Shown: positions 41,707-49,839 of the stretch, one piece after another
How the letters are laid out: each line of letters opens with the position of its first letter
How positions within the stretch are numbered: the stretch's first letter is position 1
NCBI RefSeq assembly: GCF_016863175.1
Contig: NZ_BOOJ01000076.1
Span: 1-64,000 of the forward strand
DNA from: Paraplanobispora siamensis
GTDB taxonomy: Bacteria > Actinomycetota > Actinomycetes > Streptosporangiales > Streptosporangiaceae
Direction: 5' to 3'
Length of the DNA: 64,000 bases
Notes under the pieces: generated by a model
Databases searched by the model: none
What the model was told of the DNA's origin: nothing
What the model saw: only the letters and a program-made list of their open reading frames with translations
Position numbers and translations under genes: made by a program

Positions 41707-41722
41707 TGTGTAACGTTACACA
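41707..41722. promoter_or_regulatory. 16-bp LacI-type operator shared by MFS and lacI genes
   Basis: TGTGTAACGTTACACA is a perfect palindrome with the central CG typical of LacI/GalR operators. It lies 1 bp upstream of the MFS start codon. It also sits where the -35 to -10 spacer of the lacI gene would be: TAGGAT (41725-41730) lies 6 nt before the lacI GTG. Confidence 0.85.
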
Positions 41723-41736
41723 ACTAGGATGGTCCC

Positions 41737-42786
41737 GTGCCGACCAATCGCAGACGTGTGACGCTGAAGGACGTGGCAGCGCGGGCGGAGGTGTCGCTCA
41801 TGACCGCCTCCTACGCCTTCAACCGGCCCGGCCGGGTCGCGCCCGCCACCCGCGACCGCGTGTACCGCGCCGCCGGCGAACTGGGCTACCGTCCCGACGC
41901 CGTGGGCCGCGCGCTGAGATCCGGCAGGACGCAACAGCTCGGGGTGGTCTTCAGCGAGCACCTGGCCTACGCCTTCGACGATCCCCAGGCGGCGCAGTTC
42001 CTGGCCGGGGTCGCGGAGGTCTGCGTCGAGGAGGGCCTGTGCCTGACCTTCATCCCCACGCGGGGCGACGGGGCCGACGTCGATCGCGTGCTGTCGGCGG
42101 CGGTCGACGGCTTCGTACTGTGGACCACCGCCGACGACGACCCGGTGCTGTCGGCGGTGGCCGCCGACCCCCGCCCCGCCGTCATCCAGGGCGGCCCGCC
42201 CCGCGAGGGCATCGCGTGCGTCACCCAGGACGACTACGGGGCCGCCCGCGCGATCGCCGCCCGCGGGCTGCGTGAAGGCCGCACGCCCGCGGTGATCTCC
42301 TTCCCCCTGGACCGCGACCGCGAGCACCGGGTGACGACCGGCGCGAATCTGCCGCCCCGCGCGCCGTTCCCCGTCACCGAGGCCCGCCTGCGCGGCTACC
42401 GCGCCGCCGTCGAACAGGCCGGGCTCAGCTGGGAGAACACCCCGGTCGCCGTCGTGGCCCGCAACACCCGGGCGGACGGCGCCGCGGCGGCACGGGAACT
42501 CGCCCCCCGGCTCACCCCCGACGCGCTCATCATCGCCATGAGCGACGAACTCGCCCTGGGAGCCCACCAGGCCCTGCGGGAAAGCCACCCCGGGGCCGCC
42601 TACCTCGGCTGGGACGCCTCACCGGCCGGCCGGCGCCTCGGCATCACCTCCGTCACCAACCCGCTGCGCGACCAAGGCTGCCGCTGCGCGCGTCTGGCGC
42701 TCGACCCGGGACGGACCGATGAGGGGGAGGTCCCGTGGACCATCGCGTCCGGCCCGGGTTCCGGAGGTGATCAGGCGCAGGAATGA
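41737..42786 (+). CDS. LacI-family transcriptional repressor
   Basis: This 349-residue protein has an N-terminal LacI HTH (VTLKDVAARAEVSLMTASYAFNRPGRVAPATRDRVYRAAGELGYRPD), a hinge helix (GRALRSGRTQQLGVVF) and a periplasmic-binding-like sensor domain. A TAGGAT -10 hexamer 6 nt before GTG and the absence of a ribosome-binding site indicate a leaderless mRNA. It should repress itself and the divergent MFS gene through the 16-bp operator, with a small sugar-like effector. Confidence 0.92.
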   Translation: MPTNRRRVTLKDVAARAEVSLMTASYAFNRPGRVAPATRDRVYRAAGELGYRPDAVGRALRSGRTQQLGVVFSEHLAYAFDDPQAAQFLAGVAEVCVEEGLCLTFIPTRGDGADVDRVLSAAVDGFVLWTTADDDPVLSAVAADPRPAVIQGGPPREGIACVTQDDYGAARAIAARGLREGRTPAVISFPLDRDREHRVTTGANLPPRAPFPVTEARLRGYRAAVEQAGLSWENTPVAVVARNTRADGAAAARELAPRLTPDALIIAMSDELALGAHQALRESHPGAAYLGWDASPAGRRLGITSVTNPLRDQGCRCARLALDPGRTDEGEVPWTIASGPGSGGDQAQE

Positions 42787-42827
42787 TCACCATCAGTGGC
42801 CGGAGAAGGGCCCGACCGCTGTGATCA
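42784..42827. terminator. Hairpin spanning the two convergent stop codons
   Basis: TGATCAC (42784-42790) and GTGATCA (42821-42827) pair; the inner AGTGGCCGG and CCGACCGCT pair with two G-U pairs. Both ends include the stop codons of the lacI-type gene and the convergent secreted-protein gene. Confidence 0.6.
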
Positions 42828-43751
42828 GAGGTCGGGCAGCCCGGTGATGACGTCGATCTCGTCGCTTGAGCGGTTGGTGAAGGTGTCGAGCACGCGCATA
42901 CCGTCGCTGGCCCTGCGCCAGCGGAAGGTGGTGTGGTCCCCGGCGGAGCGGGATTTCACCATGGTCAGCAGGTCGAGGTTGCCGGCCCGGTCCCACAGCA
43001 GCCAGTGCCCGCTCTCGTCGGCGGGGATCTTCAGCGGAGCCCCGGCCGGGCGGCCGGTGACCAGGTTCAGGAACCGGATGCGGTGACCGCCCCGGCGGTC
43101 GATGTAGGCGATCGTCGTACCGTCCGTGTGGAGCGATCCCGCGGGCGTGCGGGCCCTGCGCACCACGCTCCAGTCGGCGGTCGAATACACCACGCTCCTG
43201 CCGTCGCCGTCGGAGGCGAGCAGATGGGCGTTGTCCGGGCTGAAGCTCCACGGGGTCCGCCCGGCGGGCAGCGGGTGCGTCCGGCCGGTGACGGTGTCCA
43301 GCACCCGGCGCGGCTGGAGATAGTCGCCCCGCAGGACGACGAAGCGGCCGCCCGGTGACAGGCTGATCTGCAAGGGGAGATCGACGGGCCATCTGATGCC
43401 CGGTACGACGCGGACCCTGCCGGTGGTGATGTCGCGCACGACCAGGGCGCCGTCCTTCAGACGGAAGTAGGCGGCCTTGCTGCCGTGCGGCGACAGGGCG
43501 AAGGGCGCCCGGATCTTCTTCCCCGGCCCGATGAACACCCGGGCCTCCTTCAGGCGGATGACTTTGCCGCCTCTCAGCGACAGCCGCCACGGCGCGCAGA
43601 CGTAGTACTCGCCGTTCTTGCCCGGACAGCTGTCATCGGCGTAACGGACGAAGTCCTTCGCCGCCGTGGCGTGCACCGAGGATCCCGGGCCGGCCCACAG
43701 CGTCACCGCGAGAACGAGAGCCCCCCACCGCCGTCGCCGTGCACGCCGCAT
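42825..43751 (-). CDS. Secreted beta-propeller-like protein
   Basis: This 308-residue protein has a basic start (RRARRRRWG), a hydrophobic stretch (ALVLAVTLWAGPG) and a likely cleavage site near VHATA. The mature part repeats a strand pattern resembling TolB/WD40 blades, for example FALSPHGSKAAYFRLKDGALVV, ISLSPGGRFVVLRGD and WSFSPDNAHLLASDGDG. A Cys pair occurs in DSCPGKNGEYYVCAPW. No enzyme motif is seen. ATG at 43751 is chosen for the AAGGGG upstream. Confidence 0.7.
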   Translation of the reverse strand: MRRARRRRWGALVLAVTLWAGPGSSVHATAAKDFVRYADDSCPGKNGEYYVCAPWRLSLRGGKVIRLKEARVFIGPGKKIRAPFALSPHGSKAAYFRLKDGALVVRDITTGRVRVVPGIRWPVDLPLQISLSPGGRFVVLRGDYLQPRRVLDTVTGRTHPLPAGRTPWSFSPDNAHLLASDGDGRSVVYSTADWSVVRRARTPAGSLHTDGTTIAYIDRRGGHRIRFLNLVTGRPAGAPLKIPADESGHWLLWDRAGNLDLLTMVKSRSAGDHTTFRWRRASDGMRVLDTFTNRSSDEIDVITGLPDL

Positions 43752-43891
43752 CGCCGCCCCTTGATCGTCGGAGGTGGCACGATTATCCACGGTGCGCGGC
43801 CCGAGCCGCCACCGTCCGGGCCGCGACTGGCCGGATCGCGGACGCCCGGCCCGGCGGCCTCCCCGCCGCCGGGCGGCACCCGGAGGCGGGG

Positions 43892-44146
43892 TCAGGCGGT
43901 GGGGAAGGGGCCCTGGTACTCGGTGTAGTCGGAGACGCCGTCGCCGTTGAGGTCGACGCGGATCTCGTCGGCCAGGCCGTCGCCGTTGTGGTCGAGGTAG
44001 ACCACGTCGGTGACGCCGTCGCCGTCGGTGTCGTAGCGCTCCTCGTCGGCCACGTAGTCGCCGTCGGTGTCGATCAGCTGGGCGTCGGTGCCGCCGTCAC
44101 CGTCGTAGTCGACGTAGTCGGTGGTGGTGAAGGCGAACTCGCTCAT
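43892..44146 (-). CDS. Acidic 13-residue-repeat protein, EF-hand-like calcium-binding motif
   Basis: This 84-residue protein has five repeats starting at Asp13, 26, 39, 52 and 65, an exact 13-residue period, each of the form D-x-D/N-G-D-x-x-x-D (such as DTDGDGVTD and DLNGDGVSD). The pattern is that of thrombospondin type-3 or EF-hand-type calcium loops without flanking helices. Basic residues are nearly absent, so the protein is strongly acidic. There is no signal peptide. GGAAAC lies near the ATG. It is probably a Ca2+-binding solenoid; the role is unknown. Confidence 0.75.
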   Translation of the reverse strand: MSEFAFTTTDYVDYDGDGGTDAQLIDTDGDYVADEERYDTDGDGVTDVVYLDHNGDGLADEIRVDLNGDGVSDYTEYQGPFPTA

Positions 44147-44517
44147 TGTCGTTTCCGTTCTGTTCTGTTCGGGTGCGTTCGTCAGATAAGAGGGGCTGCG
44201 GGCGGGGTTTGTTACAGCGGGCTCCACGATTTTTCCGGCACTTTTCCCGGACCTTTCCGGCCCGGCCGCGGACCCGGATTCGTGCCCGTCCGGTACCGCA
44301 CTCGCGCGGAGATCGCGCAATCCGGGAGAAGAACCGCCCGCCGTACCACCGGATCCTGTGGGAGGCGCGGCGACCGCGGGCCGGCGAGCCCCCGCAGGCG
44401 GGACGGGTCGCTGCGATCCGGGTGCCGGCGCCGCATCGCGCGAGGTCCTGTCGTGCCGTCCTGTCGTGCTGTCCTGCCGTGCTCTGACAACCGTTGTGCT
44501 CTCACGAGGAGACGCCC
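44147..44517. other. Intergenic region between divergent genes with a 13-bp tandem repeat
   Basis: No gene seen in these 371 bp. GTCCTGTCGTGCC and two near copies lie head to tail at 44445-44457, 44458-44470 and 44471-44483, shortly before the membrane-protein gene. Short T-rich and C-rich blocks lie nearer the repeat-protein gene. Confidence 0.45.
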
Positions 44518-45516
44518 ATGGCGCAAGACCACATCGTCGCGGCCCCACCGGAGACGCTCGGCCGACCGGCGGCGCCGCCCGCCGCGGCGGCCACCTCCGT
44601 CTTCGTCAACGGCAGCTTCCCACGCAGGCGCGGGCTGATCATCCTGGTCGGCAGCCTGGTGGGCTTCCTGCTGACCGTGGTCTGGTCGGCGGAGTTCGTC
44701 GACCAGACCATCGGCGACAACGTCGCCAACACGCTGCTGGGGCACGACGCCAAGCAGACGCCGATCGCCGGCATCGCCGCGGGCATCGTTTTCGCGTTCG
44801 TCAGCGGGCTGGCCGGGTCGTTCACGGCCTGCAACGTCGCCGCGTTCGGCGCGGTGGCGCCGATGCTGGGCGGCGTCGGCGGCCGGTGGGGCCGCCTGGC
44901 GCACACGCTGAAGCCGCTGGGCTGGCTGGCGGTCGGCATGACGGCGGTCTCGGCGATCTACGGTGCGGTCGTCGGATTCGTCGGCACCGCCATGCCGCAG
45001 TTCTCCACCGCGCAGAACGTGCCCGGGTCCCTGTCGCCGCGCAGCATCCAGTCGATGGTGGTCTACGGGGTGATCGGCCTGATCATGATCTACATGGGGC
45101 TGGCCGCGCTCGGCCTCGTGCCCGACCCGTTCGCCCGCCTGTCGCGCCGCTTCCCCAACGCCCCGATGGTGTTCATGGGCGCGCTGATCGGCGCCTTCCT
45201 CATCGGGCGGCCGTTCCCGCTGTTCCGCCAGATGTTCCGGGACGCCGCCGAGAGCGGCAACCCGCTGTACGGCGCGGCGGCCTTCGTGCTGCAGTCGCTG
45301 GGCAACATCGTCATCATGGCGGTGCTGTTCGTCATCCTGTCCTACGCCGCAGGCAGCCGGCTGCAGCGGTGGCTGACGGCCAAGCCCTCCCGCATCGCCG
45401 CGCTGACCGCCGTGTCCCTGATCGTGGCCGGGGTGTTCACCTTCCTGTACTGGGACGTCCGGATGCTCGCCCGGCGGGAGATCATCCCGTGGTATCCGAC
45501 GGCGCCGTGGTCGTGA
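44518..45516 (+). CDS. Multi-spanning membrane protein of unknown family
   Basis: This 332-residue protein has about seven or more hydrophobic helices and an N-terminal Ala/Pro-rich cytoplasmic tail. A segment FVSGLAGSFTACNVAAFGAVAPMLGG recalls CcdA/DsbD-type thiol transporters, but only one clear Cys is present, so redox function is doubtful. GAGGAG lies 8 nt before the ATG, which is preferred over a start 24 bp upstream. It has no operon partner. Confidence 0.7.
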   Translation: MAQDHIVAAPPETLGRPAAPPAAAATSVFVNGSFPRRRGLIILVGSLVGFLLTVVWSAEFVDQTIGDNVANTLLGHDAKQTPIAGIAAGIVFAFVSGLAGSFTACNVAAFGAVAPMLGGVGGRWGRLAHTLKPLGWLAVGMTAVSAIYGAVVGFVGTAMPQFSTAQNVPGSLSPRSIQSMVVYGVIGLIMIYMGLAALGLVPDPFARLSRRFPNAPMVFMGALIGAFLIGRPFPLFRQMFRDAAESGNPLYGAAAFVLQSLGNIVIMAVLFVILSYAAGSRLQRWLTAKPSRIAALTAVSLIVAGVFTFLYWDVRMLARREIIPWYPTAPWS

Positions 45517-45570
45517 CGCGGCCCATGTGATGAGTACGGCCGGCGCGGGGAGCGCCGGCCGTACGCCGCT

Positions 45571-47775
45571 TCACCGGGATCGGCCGAGGGCGGCGTCCAG
45601 GGCGTCCAGATGGTCGCAGACCGGGCCCACGGTGAGCAGCCCGCTGCCCGCCCCGGCCAGTTCCGCGGCGGCGGGGGCGAGCGCGGTACGGGCACGCCGC
45701 ATCGCCGGCCGGTCCCCGAGGGCGAGGGCCGCCCGCGCGGTCAGGCACCACAGGGCCTCCATCAGCAGCCCGGCGGGCGGTTCGGGAGTACGGCGCAGCG
45801 CCGCGGCGGCCCTGTCGCGGCGGCCGCCGGTCAGCAGCACCAGGGGACGGGCCCAGGGCTCGTAGGGTCCCCAGCCGCCGGATGACCGGTCACCGCTCTC
45901 GCCGATCTCGTCGTTCTCGCCGCGAAGCTCATCAGCGGGCCCATCGGTGAGCCCGTCGGTGAGCCCGTCGGTGGTCTCATCGGCGGGCTTGCCGATGGAG
46001 GGCGGTGACGCGGGCGGGATGCGCCGCTGCCGCAGGCACAGCAGCGTCAGCGGCAGCAGGCCCTGCTCCAGGCCGGGCATGCCGGCGCCCTCCAGCAGGG
46101 CCGCGGCCCGCCGGTAGGCGGCCTCGACCTCGATGAGCGGGGCGTCGCCGGTCGCATCCAGCCGCAGCGCCCGGTACCAGAGGGTGAACACCCCCGCCAG
46201 CGGCAGCTCGTGACGCTCGGCGAGACGGTCGGCGGCGGCGGCGTGCCGGTCGGCTCCGGCGAAGTCGGCAAGTGCGCTGCGTGCCTGCATCCGGATCAGG
46301 TGCCCCAGGACCTCGAAGGTGACCAGGCCGTGGCGGGCCGACAGCTCGACGAGCTCGGCGCCGATCTCGTCGCGGTGCGGGGCCAGGCCCGTACGGCCGA
46401 AGGCCTGCATGTAGGCGCCGTTGAGGGCGAAGGCCAGCAGGGTGGGGTCGTCCAGGCCGCGGGCGATCTCCTCTGCCTGCCGGGCGGCCCGGCGGGCGCG
46501 CGCATGGCCGGTGCCGCGCGACTCCAGGGCGATCGTGGCCAGCAGCCGGGCCCGCGCCGCCAGGTTCCCGCCGGGCGGCAGGGCCGCCAGGGCCCGCTCG
46601 GCCGCCGCCACGACGTGCGCCGCCTGCTTCGGGTCATCGGAGCGGGTCCAGATCGCCGGGACGTCGTAGGCGCCGATCACCCGGGCGGTCAGCTCCGCGT
46701 CGCCCAGCTCCTCGGCCGCGGCGATGGCGGCCACGCGGTGCAGCCGGGCGGCCTCGAGGCCGCCGCCCCCGGTCACCGCCAGGTTGCGCAGCAGGCCCAC
46801 CGTCGACTCCAGCCGGGCCCGGGCGCCGGAGGCCACGGTGCGGTCGTAGGCGGCGGCCGCCTGCGCCCACACCCGCTCCGCCGCCGTCTCAGCCGCCGTC
46901 TCACCGGCCCGGCCGCCGGAGCGTTCGGCGGAACCGGGATGCCCGGCCGGATGGGGATGTTCACCCGGGTGAGGGCGGTCAGCGGGATGGAGGTGCCCGG
47001 CCGGGTGAGGACGCTCAGTGGGGCGCAGGTGCTCAGCGTGCTGGAGGATGTCGCTCTCCAGGCGGCGCAGTTCCGGTCCCGGGTCCACTCCCAGGTGCTC
47101 GACCAGGAGCGTGCGTGCCCGGCGCAGCACCGCCAGCGCGTCTGCCTGGCGGCCGGTGCGGTACAGCGCCAGCGCCAGCAGGCGCCAGGCCTCCTCGCGC
47201 CAGGGGTGCCCGGTCACGTGCGCGTCCAGGTCGGCGACCGCCTCGGCGGCACGGCCCAGCGCCAGGTGCGCCTGAGCGCGCAGTTCGACGGCGTGCAGCC
47301 GCAGCTCGGCCAGGCGTGAGCGTTCGGCGCGGGCCCAGTCCTCCTCGGTGAACTCGGCGTAGGCGGGCCCGCGCCACCATCCCAGCGCCTCCTCCAGCCG
47401 CGCCAGCGCCTGGGCGGGTGGCTGCGGGCAGGTGGTCACCGCCCGTTCGAAGCGCCAGGCGTCCACCGCGGCGGGCTCGGCGCGCAGTGCGTATCCGGGA
47501 CCCTCGGTGATGAGCAGCCGGGCCGGGGTGCGGGGCGGGCGCCGTGGTTCCAGGGCGCGGCGCAGCGCGGCCACGAAGGTGCGCACCGCGCCGAGCGCCC
47601 CGGGGGGCGGGTCGGTCCACAGGTCGTCGACCAGGCGGGTGACCGGTACGACGCGGCCGCGGGCCACGATCAGCCGGGCCAGCACCGCGCGGTGGCGCGG
47701 CCCCTTCAACGCGACCGGTTCACCGTCGGCGTCCCAGGCCGTCACCGGCCCCAGCACCCCGAACAGGACCTGCAC
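45571..47775 (-). CDS. AfsR/SARP-type regulator without NB-ARC domain
   Basis: This 734-residue protein starts with an OmpR-type DNA-binding domain (about 1-95; LKGPRHRAVLARLIVARGRVVPVTRLVDDLW). A BTAD domain follows (about 100-245; AELRLHAVELRAQAHLALGRAAEAVADLDAH). Next is a His/Pro-rich low-complexity linker (PHPAGHLHPADRPHPGEHPH, about 255-285), then a long helical TPR-like region. The P-loop NB-ARC domain of AfsR is absent. GTG is chosen for AGGAGG 8 nt upstream. A shared promoter element lies 16 bp upstream of the start, so it belongs to a small regulon. It may control secondary metabolism. Confidence 0.82.
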   Translation of the reverse strand: MQVLFGVLGPVTAWDADGEPVALKGPRHRAVLARLIVARGRVVPVTRLVDDLWTDPPPGALGAVRTFVAALRRALEPRRPPRTPARLLITEGPGYALRAEPAAVDAWRFERAVTTCPQPPAQALARLEEALGWWRGPAYAEFTEEDWARAERSRLAELRLHAVELRAQAHLALGRAAEAVADLDAHVTGHPWREEAWRLLALALYRTGRQADALAVLRRARTLLVEHLGVDPGPELRRLESDILQHAEHLRPTERPHPAGHLHPADRPHPGEHPHPAGHPGSAERSGGRAGETAAETAAERVWAQAAAAYDRTVASGARARLESTVGLLRNLAVTGGGGLEAARLHRVAAIAAAEELGDAELTARVIGAYDVPAIWTRSDDPKQAAHVVAAAERALAALPPGGNLAARARLLATIALESRGTGHARARRAARQAEEIARGLDDPTLLAFALNGAYMQAFGRTGLAPHRDEIGAELVELSARHGLVTFEVLGHLIRMQARSALADFAGADRHAAAADRLAERHELPLAGVFTLWYRALRLDATGDAPLIEVEAAYRRAAALLEGAGMPGLEQGLLPLTLLCLRQRRIPPASPPSIGKPADETTDGLTDGLTDGPADELRGENDEIGESGDRSSGGWGPYEPWARPLVLLTGGRRDRAAAALRRTPEPPAGLLMEALWCLTARAALALGDRPAMRRARTALAPAAAELAGAGSGLLTVGPVCDHLDALDAALGRSR

Positions 47776-47790
47776 CCTCGACCCCTCCTG

Positions 47791-47810
47791 TGAATCTACA
47801 TCGTAAAGGC
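47791..47810 (-). promoter_or_regulatory. Shared promoter element, copy A (AfsR-like gene)
   Basis: TGAATCTACATCGTAAAGGC on the plus strand; read toward the gene it contains TACGAT, a good -10 hexamer, within TTTACGATGTAGA, an imperfect dyad. It abuts the ribosome-binding site of the AfsR-like gene. The same 20 bp occur at 58799 and 62428. Confidence 0.8.
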
Positions 47811-47975
47811 GGCGGTCACGGACAACCCCTGCAGCCACCATCTTCGACCACGGCAGATTCGGCGTGCTGATCGGATGCTCATCGGCGCCGGGCAGGCTTG
47901 CACCGCCCGCTCGTCCACCGACGACCACCGATCCACGATCGCCTGCGATCATTCACGAGAAGAAGAGCGAGAATC

Positions 47976-48854
47976 ATGGCGCCTGTCATCACCGGTTTCG
48001 ACTACCGGCGCGTACCCGTCGCCGACGGCGTGTCCCTGAACGTGGCCGTCGGGGGTTCGGGCCCGGCGATCGTGCTGCTGCACGGTTTCCCGCAGACGCA
48101 CCTGATGTGGCGGCACGTCGCCGCCGACCTGGCGGCCGACCACACGGTGATCTGCCCGGACCTGCGCGGCTACGGCGCCAGCGACAAACCCTCCGGCGCC
48201 GATCCGGCCGCCTACGCCAAGCGCACCATGGCCGCCGACGTCGTGGCGCTGGCCCGCGCGCTGGGGCACGAGCGCTTCGCGCTGGCCGGGCACGACCGCG
48301 GCGCCCTGGTCGCCTTCCGCGCCGGTCTCGACCACCCCGGTGCGATCACCCACCTGGCCTGCCTGGACGTGCTGCCCACGCTGGACATGTGGGAGGTGAT
48401 GCACGGCCTGTCGGCCGCGGTCGGCTTCCACCTGTATCTGATGGCCCAGCCGCCCGGCCTGCCCGAGCAGCTGATCGGCCTGGGCGCGGACGTCTTCTTC
48501 GGCCACTTCCTGGACATCTGGACCCGGGATCCGCAGGCGATCCCGGCCGACGTGCGCGCCGAGTATCTGCGGGCCTGCCGGGAGGCGGTGTCCTCGATCG
48601 TGGCCGACTGTCGCGCGTCGGCGGGCATCGACGTCGAGCACGACCGGGCCGACCGCGAGGCCGGTCACCGGCTGGGGATGCCGGTGACCGTCCTGCAGCA
48701 GGACTGGGGTGCGGTGCTGGGTTTCGACGCCGCGGAGCTGTGGCGCGCCTGGGCGCCCGACCTGCGGCACACCGGTGTCACCTGCGGCCACTTCATGGCC
48801 GAGGAGGCCCCGGCCGACACCGCCGCGGCACTGCGCGAGCTGCTGGCCCGCTGA
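47976..48854 (+). CDS. Alpha/beta hydrolase, haloacetate-dehalogenase-like
   Basis: This 292-residue protein has an alpha/beta hydrolase fold with HGFPQTHLMWRHVA, PDLRGYGASDKP and the nucleophile elbow GHDRGALVA, where Asp replaces Ser. A catalytic Asp with the DRG context is the pattern of fluoroacetate/haloacetate dehalogenases and epoxide hydrolases. The terminal His lies in TCGHFMAEEAP. The ATG is downstream of an AG-rich stretch. It is divergent from the AfsR-like gene. Confidence 0.85.
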   Translation: MAPVITGFDYRRVPVADGVSLNVAVGGSGPAIVLLHGFPQTHLMWRHVAADLAADHTVICPDLRGYGASDKPSGADPAAYAKRTMAADVVALARALGHERFALAGHDRGALVAFRAGLDHPGAITHLACLDVLPTLDMWEVMHGLSAAVGFHLYLMAQPPGLPEQLIGLGADVFFGHFLDIWTRDPQAIPADVRAEYLRACREAVSSIVADCRASAGIDVEHDRADREAGHRLGMPVTVLQQDWGAVLGFDAAELWRAWAPDLRHTGVTCGHFMAEEAPADTAAALRELLAR

Positions 48855-48923
48855 GCGGGTCCGGTGCTGCGGGCCTGGCGCCGAACGGCCCCGGGTGGTG
48901 AACGGTCCGGGTGCTGTACGGGG

Positions 48924-49685
48924 TCAGGCCGTGCCCAGGCCGAGCCGGATGGCCCGTTCGACGGGGGAGTAGGCGCCGTCGGGGCGCTGGAGCTCCAGCG
49001 CCCCGGCCGGCAGCAGGGGCGGCTGGGACATGAACCGGGGCCGGGTGCCGGTGTGCTCCTGGGCGGCGTGCACCAGGAACGGGTGGCACACGAACACGTC
49101 CCCGGCCCGGCCGGTGGCGCGCACCTCGGGGCGGTGCGCGCTGGCGGCCTCCACCAGCGGGCTCAGCTCGAAGAACTCCGCGCCCTGCTCGCCGTACGGC
49201 TGCAGCACCCCGGGCACGTCCAGGTGGGAGCCGACGCGGATGCGGGTGGGGGCGTCGTCCGGCCCGACGTCGGAGAACAGCAACAGCAGCAGCAGTGCCC
49301 GGCCCTGAGAGCGCAGGTTGATGCCGTAGCTGCCGTCGCCGCGGTCGAAGCTGCCGTCGATGTGCCAGCCGCGGTCGTCGTCGGGCGGGTTGACGGGGAA
49401 GCGGATGGGGAACATGCCGACCTCGTGGCGCGGTACCCAGCGGCCGGGCCCGACCAGGGTGTCGAAGGCCTCGTGCAGGGCGGGGGAGTTGATCGCCTGA
49501 TCGAAGACCGGGCTGCCGCTGAGGTCCATGGCCCACACGACCGGCTTGGTCCAGCCCGCCGGGTCGTCGGGGCTCAGCCCGATCTGCCGCCACAGGATCT
49601 GACGGCCCTGCTCGGCCAGCTCCGCGGGGAAGGCGTTCTCAATCTTGACGAAGCCGTCGGTGAGGAACCGTTCGATCATCTGCAT
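48924..49685 (-). CDS. Phytanoyl-CoA dioxygenase (PhyH) family protein
   Basis: This 253-residue Fe(II)/2-oxoglutarate-dependent oxygenase has the HxD metal-binding pair in RGWHIDGSFD and the distal His and Arg in VCHPFLVHAAQEHTGTRPRF. Its substrate could be a lipid or secondary metabolite. The start is MQMIERFLTDG; a longer frame reaches over the shared promoter element and is unlikely. That element (copy B) lies 70 bp upstream. Confidence 0.85.
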   Translation of the reverse strand: MQMIERFLTDGFVKIENAFPAELAEQGRQILWRQIGLSPDDPAGWTKPVVWAMDLSGSPVFDQAINSPALHEAFDTLVGPGRWVPRHEVGMFPIRFPVNPPDDDRGWHIDGSFDRGDGSYGINLRSQGRALLLLLLFSDVGPDDAPTRIRVGSHLDVPGVLQPYGEQGAEFFELSPLVEAASAHRPEVRATGRAGDVFVCHPFLVHAAQEHTGTRPRFMSQPPLLPAGALELQRPDGAYSPVERAIRLGLGTA

Positions 49686-49754
49686 GCCCCGCACGCTAGG
49701 CAGGCGGCCAGGCCCCTGTCGAACCGTTTTTTCGCGCCGGGCGGGCGGCCGTTT

Positions 49755-49774
49755 TAAATCTACAGTGTAAAGGC
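49755..49774 (-). promoter_or_regulatory. Shared promoter element, copy B (PhyH gene), diverged
   Basis: TAAATCTACAGTGTAAAGGC matches the shared element at 17 of 20 positions. Here the core TACA-G-TGTA is a perfect dyad. It has the same orientation as the other copies, upstream of a minus-strand gene. Confidence 0.65.
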
Positions 49775-49839
49775 GATCCGACGAGTACACACCATGCGAG
49801 GTAACAGGACAACCGGCAACAGGAAGGGAGGGCCGGGTC

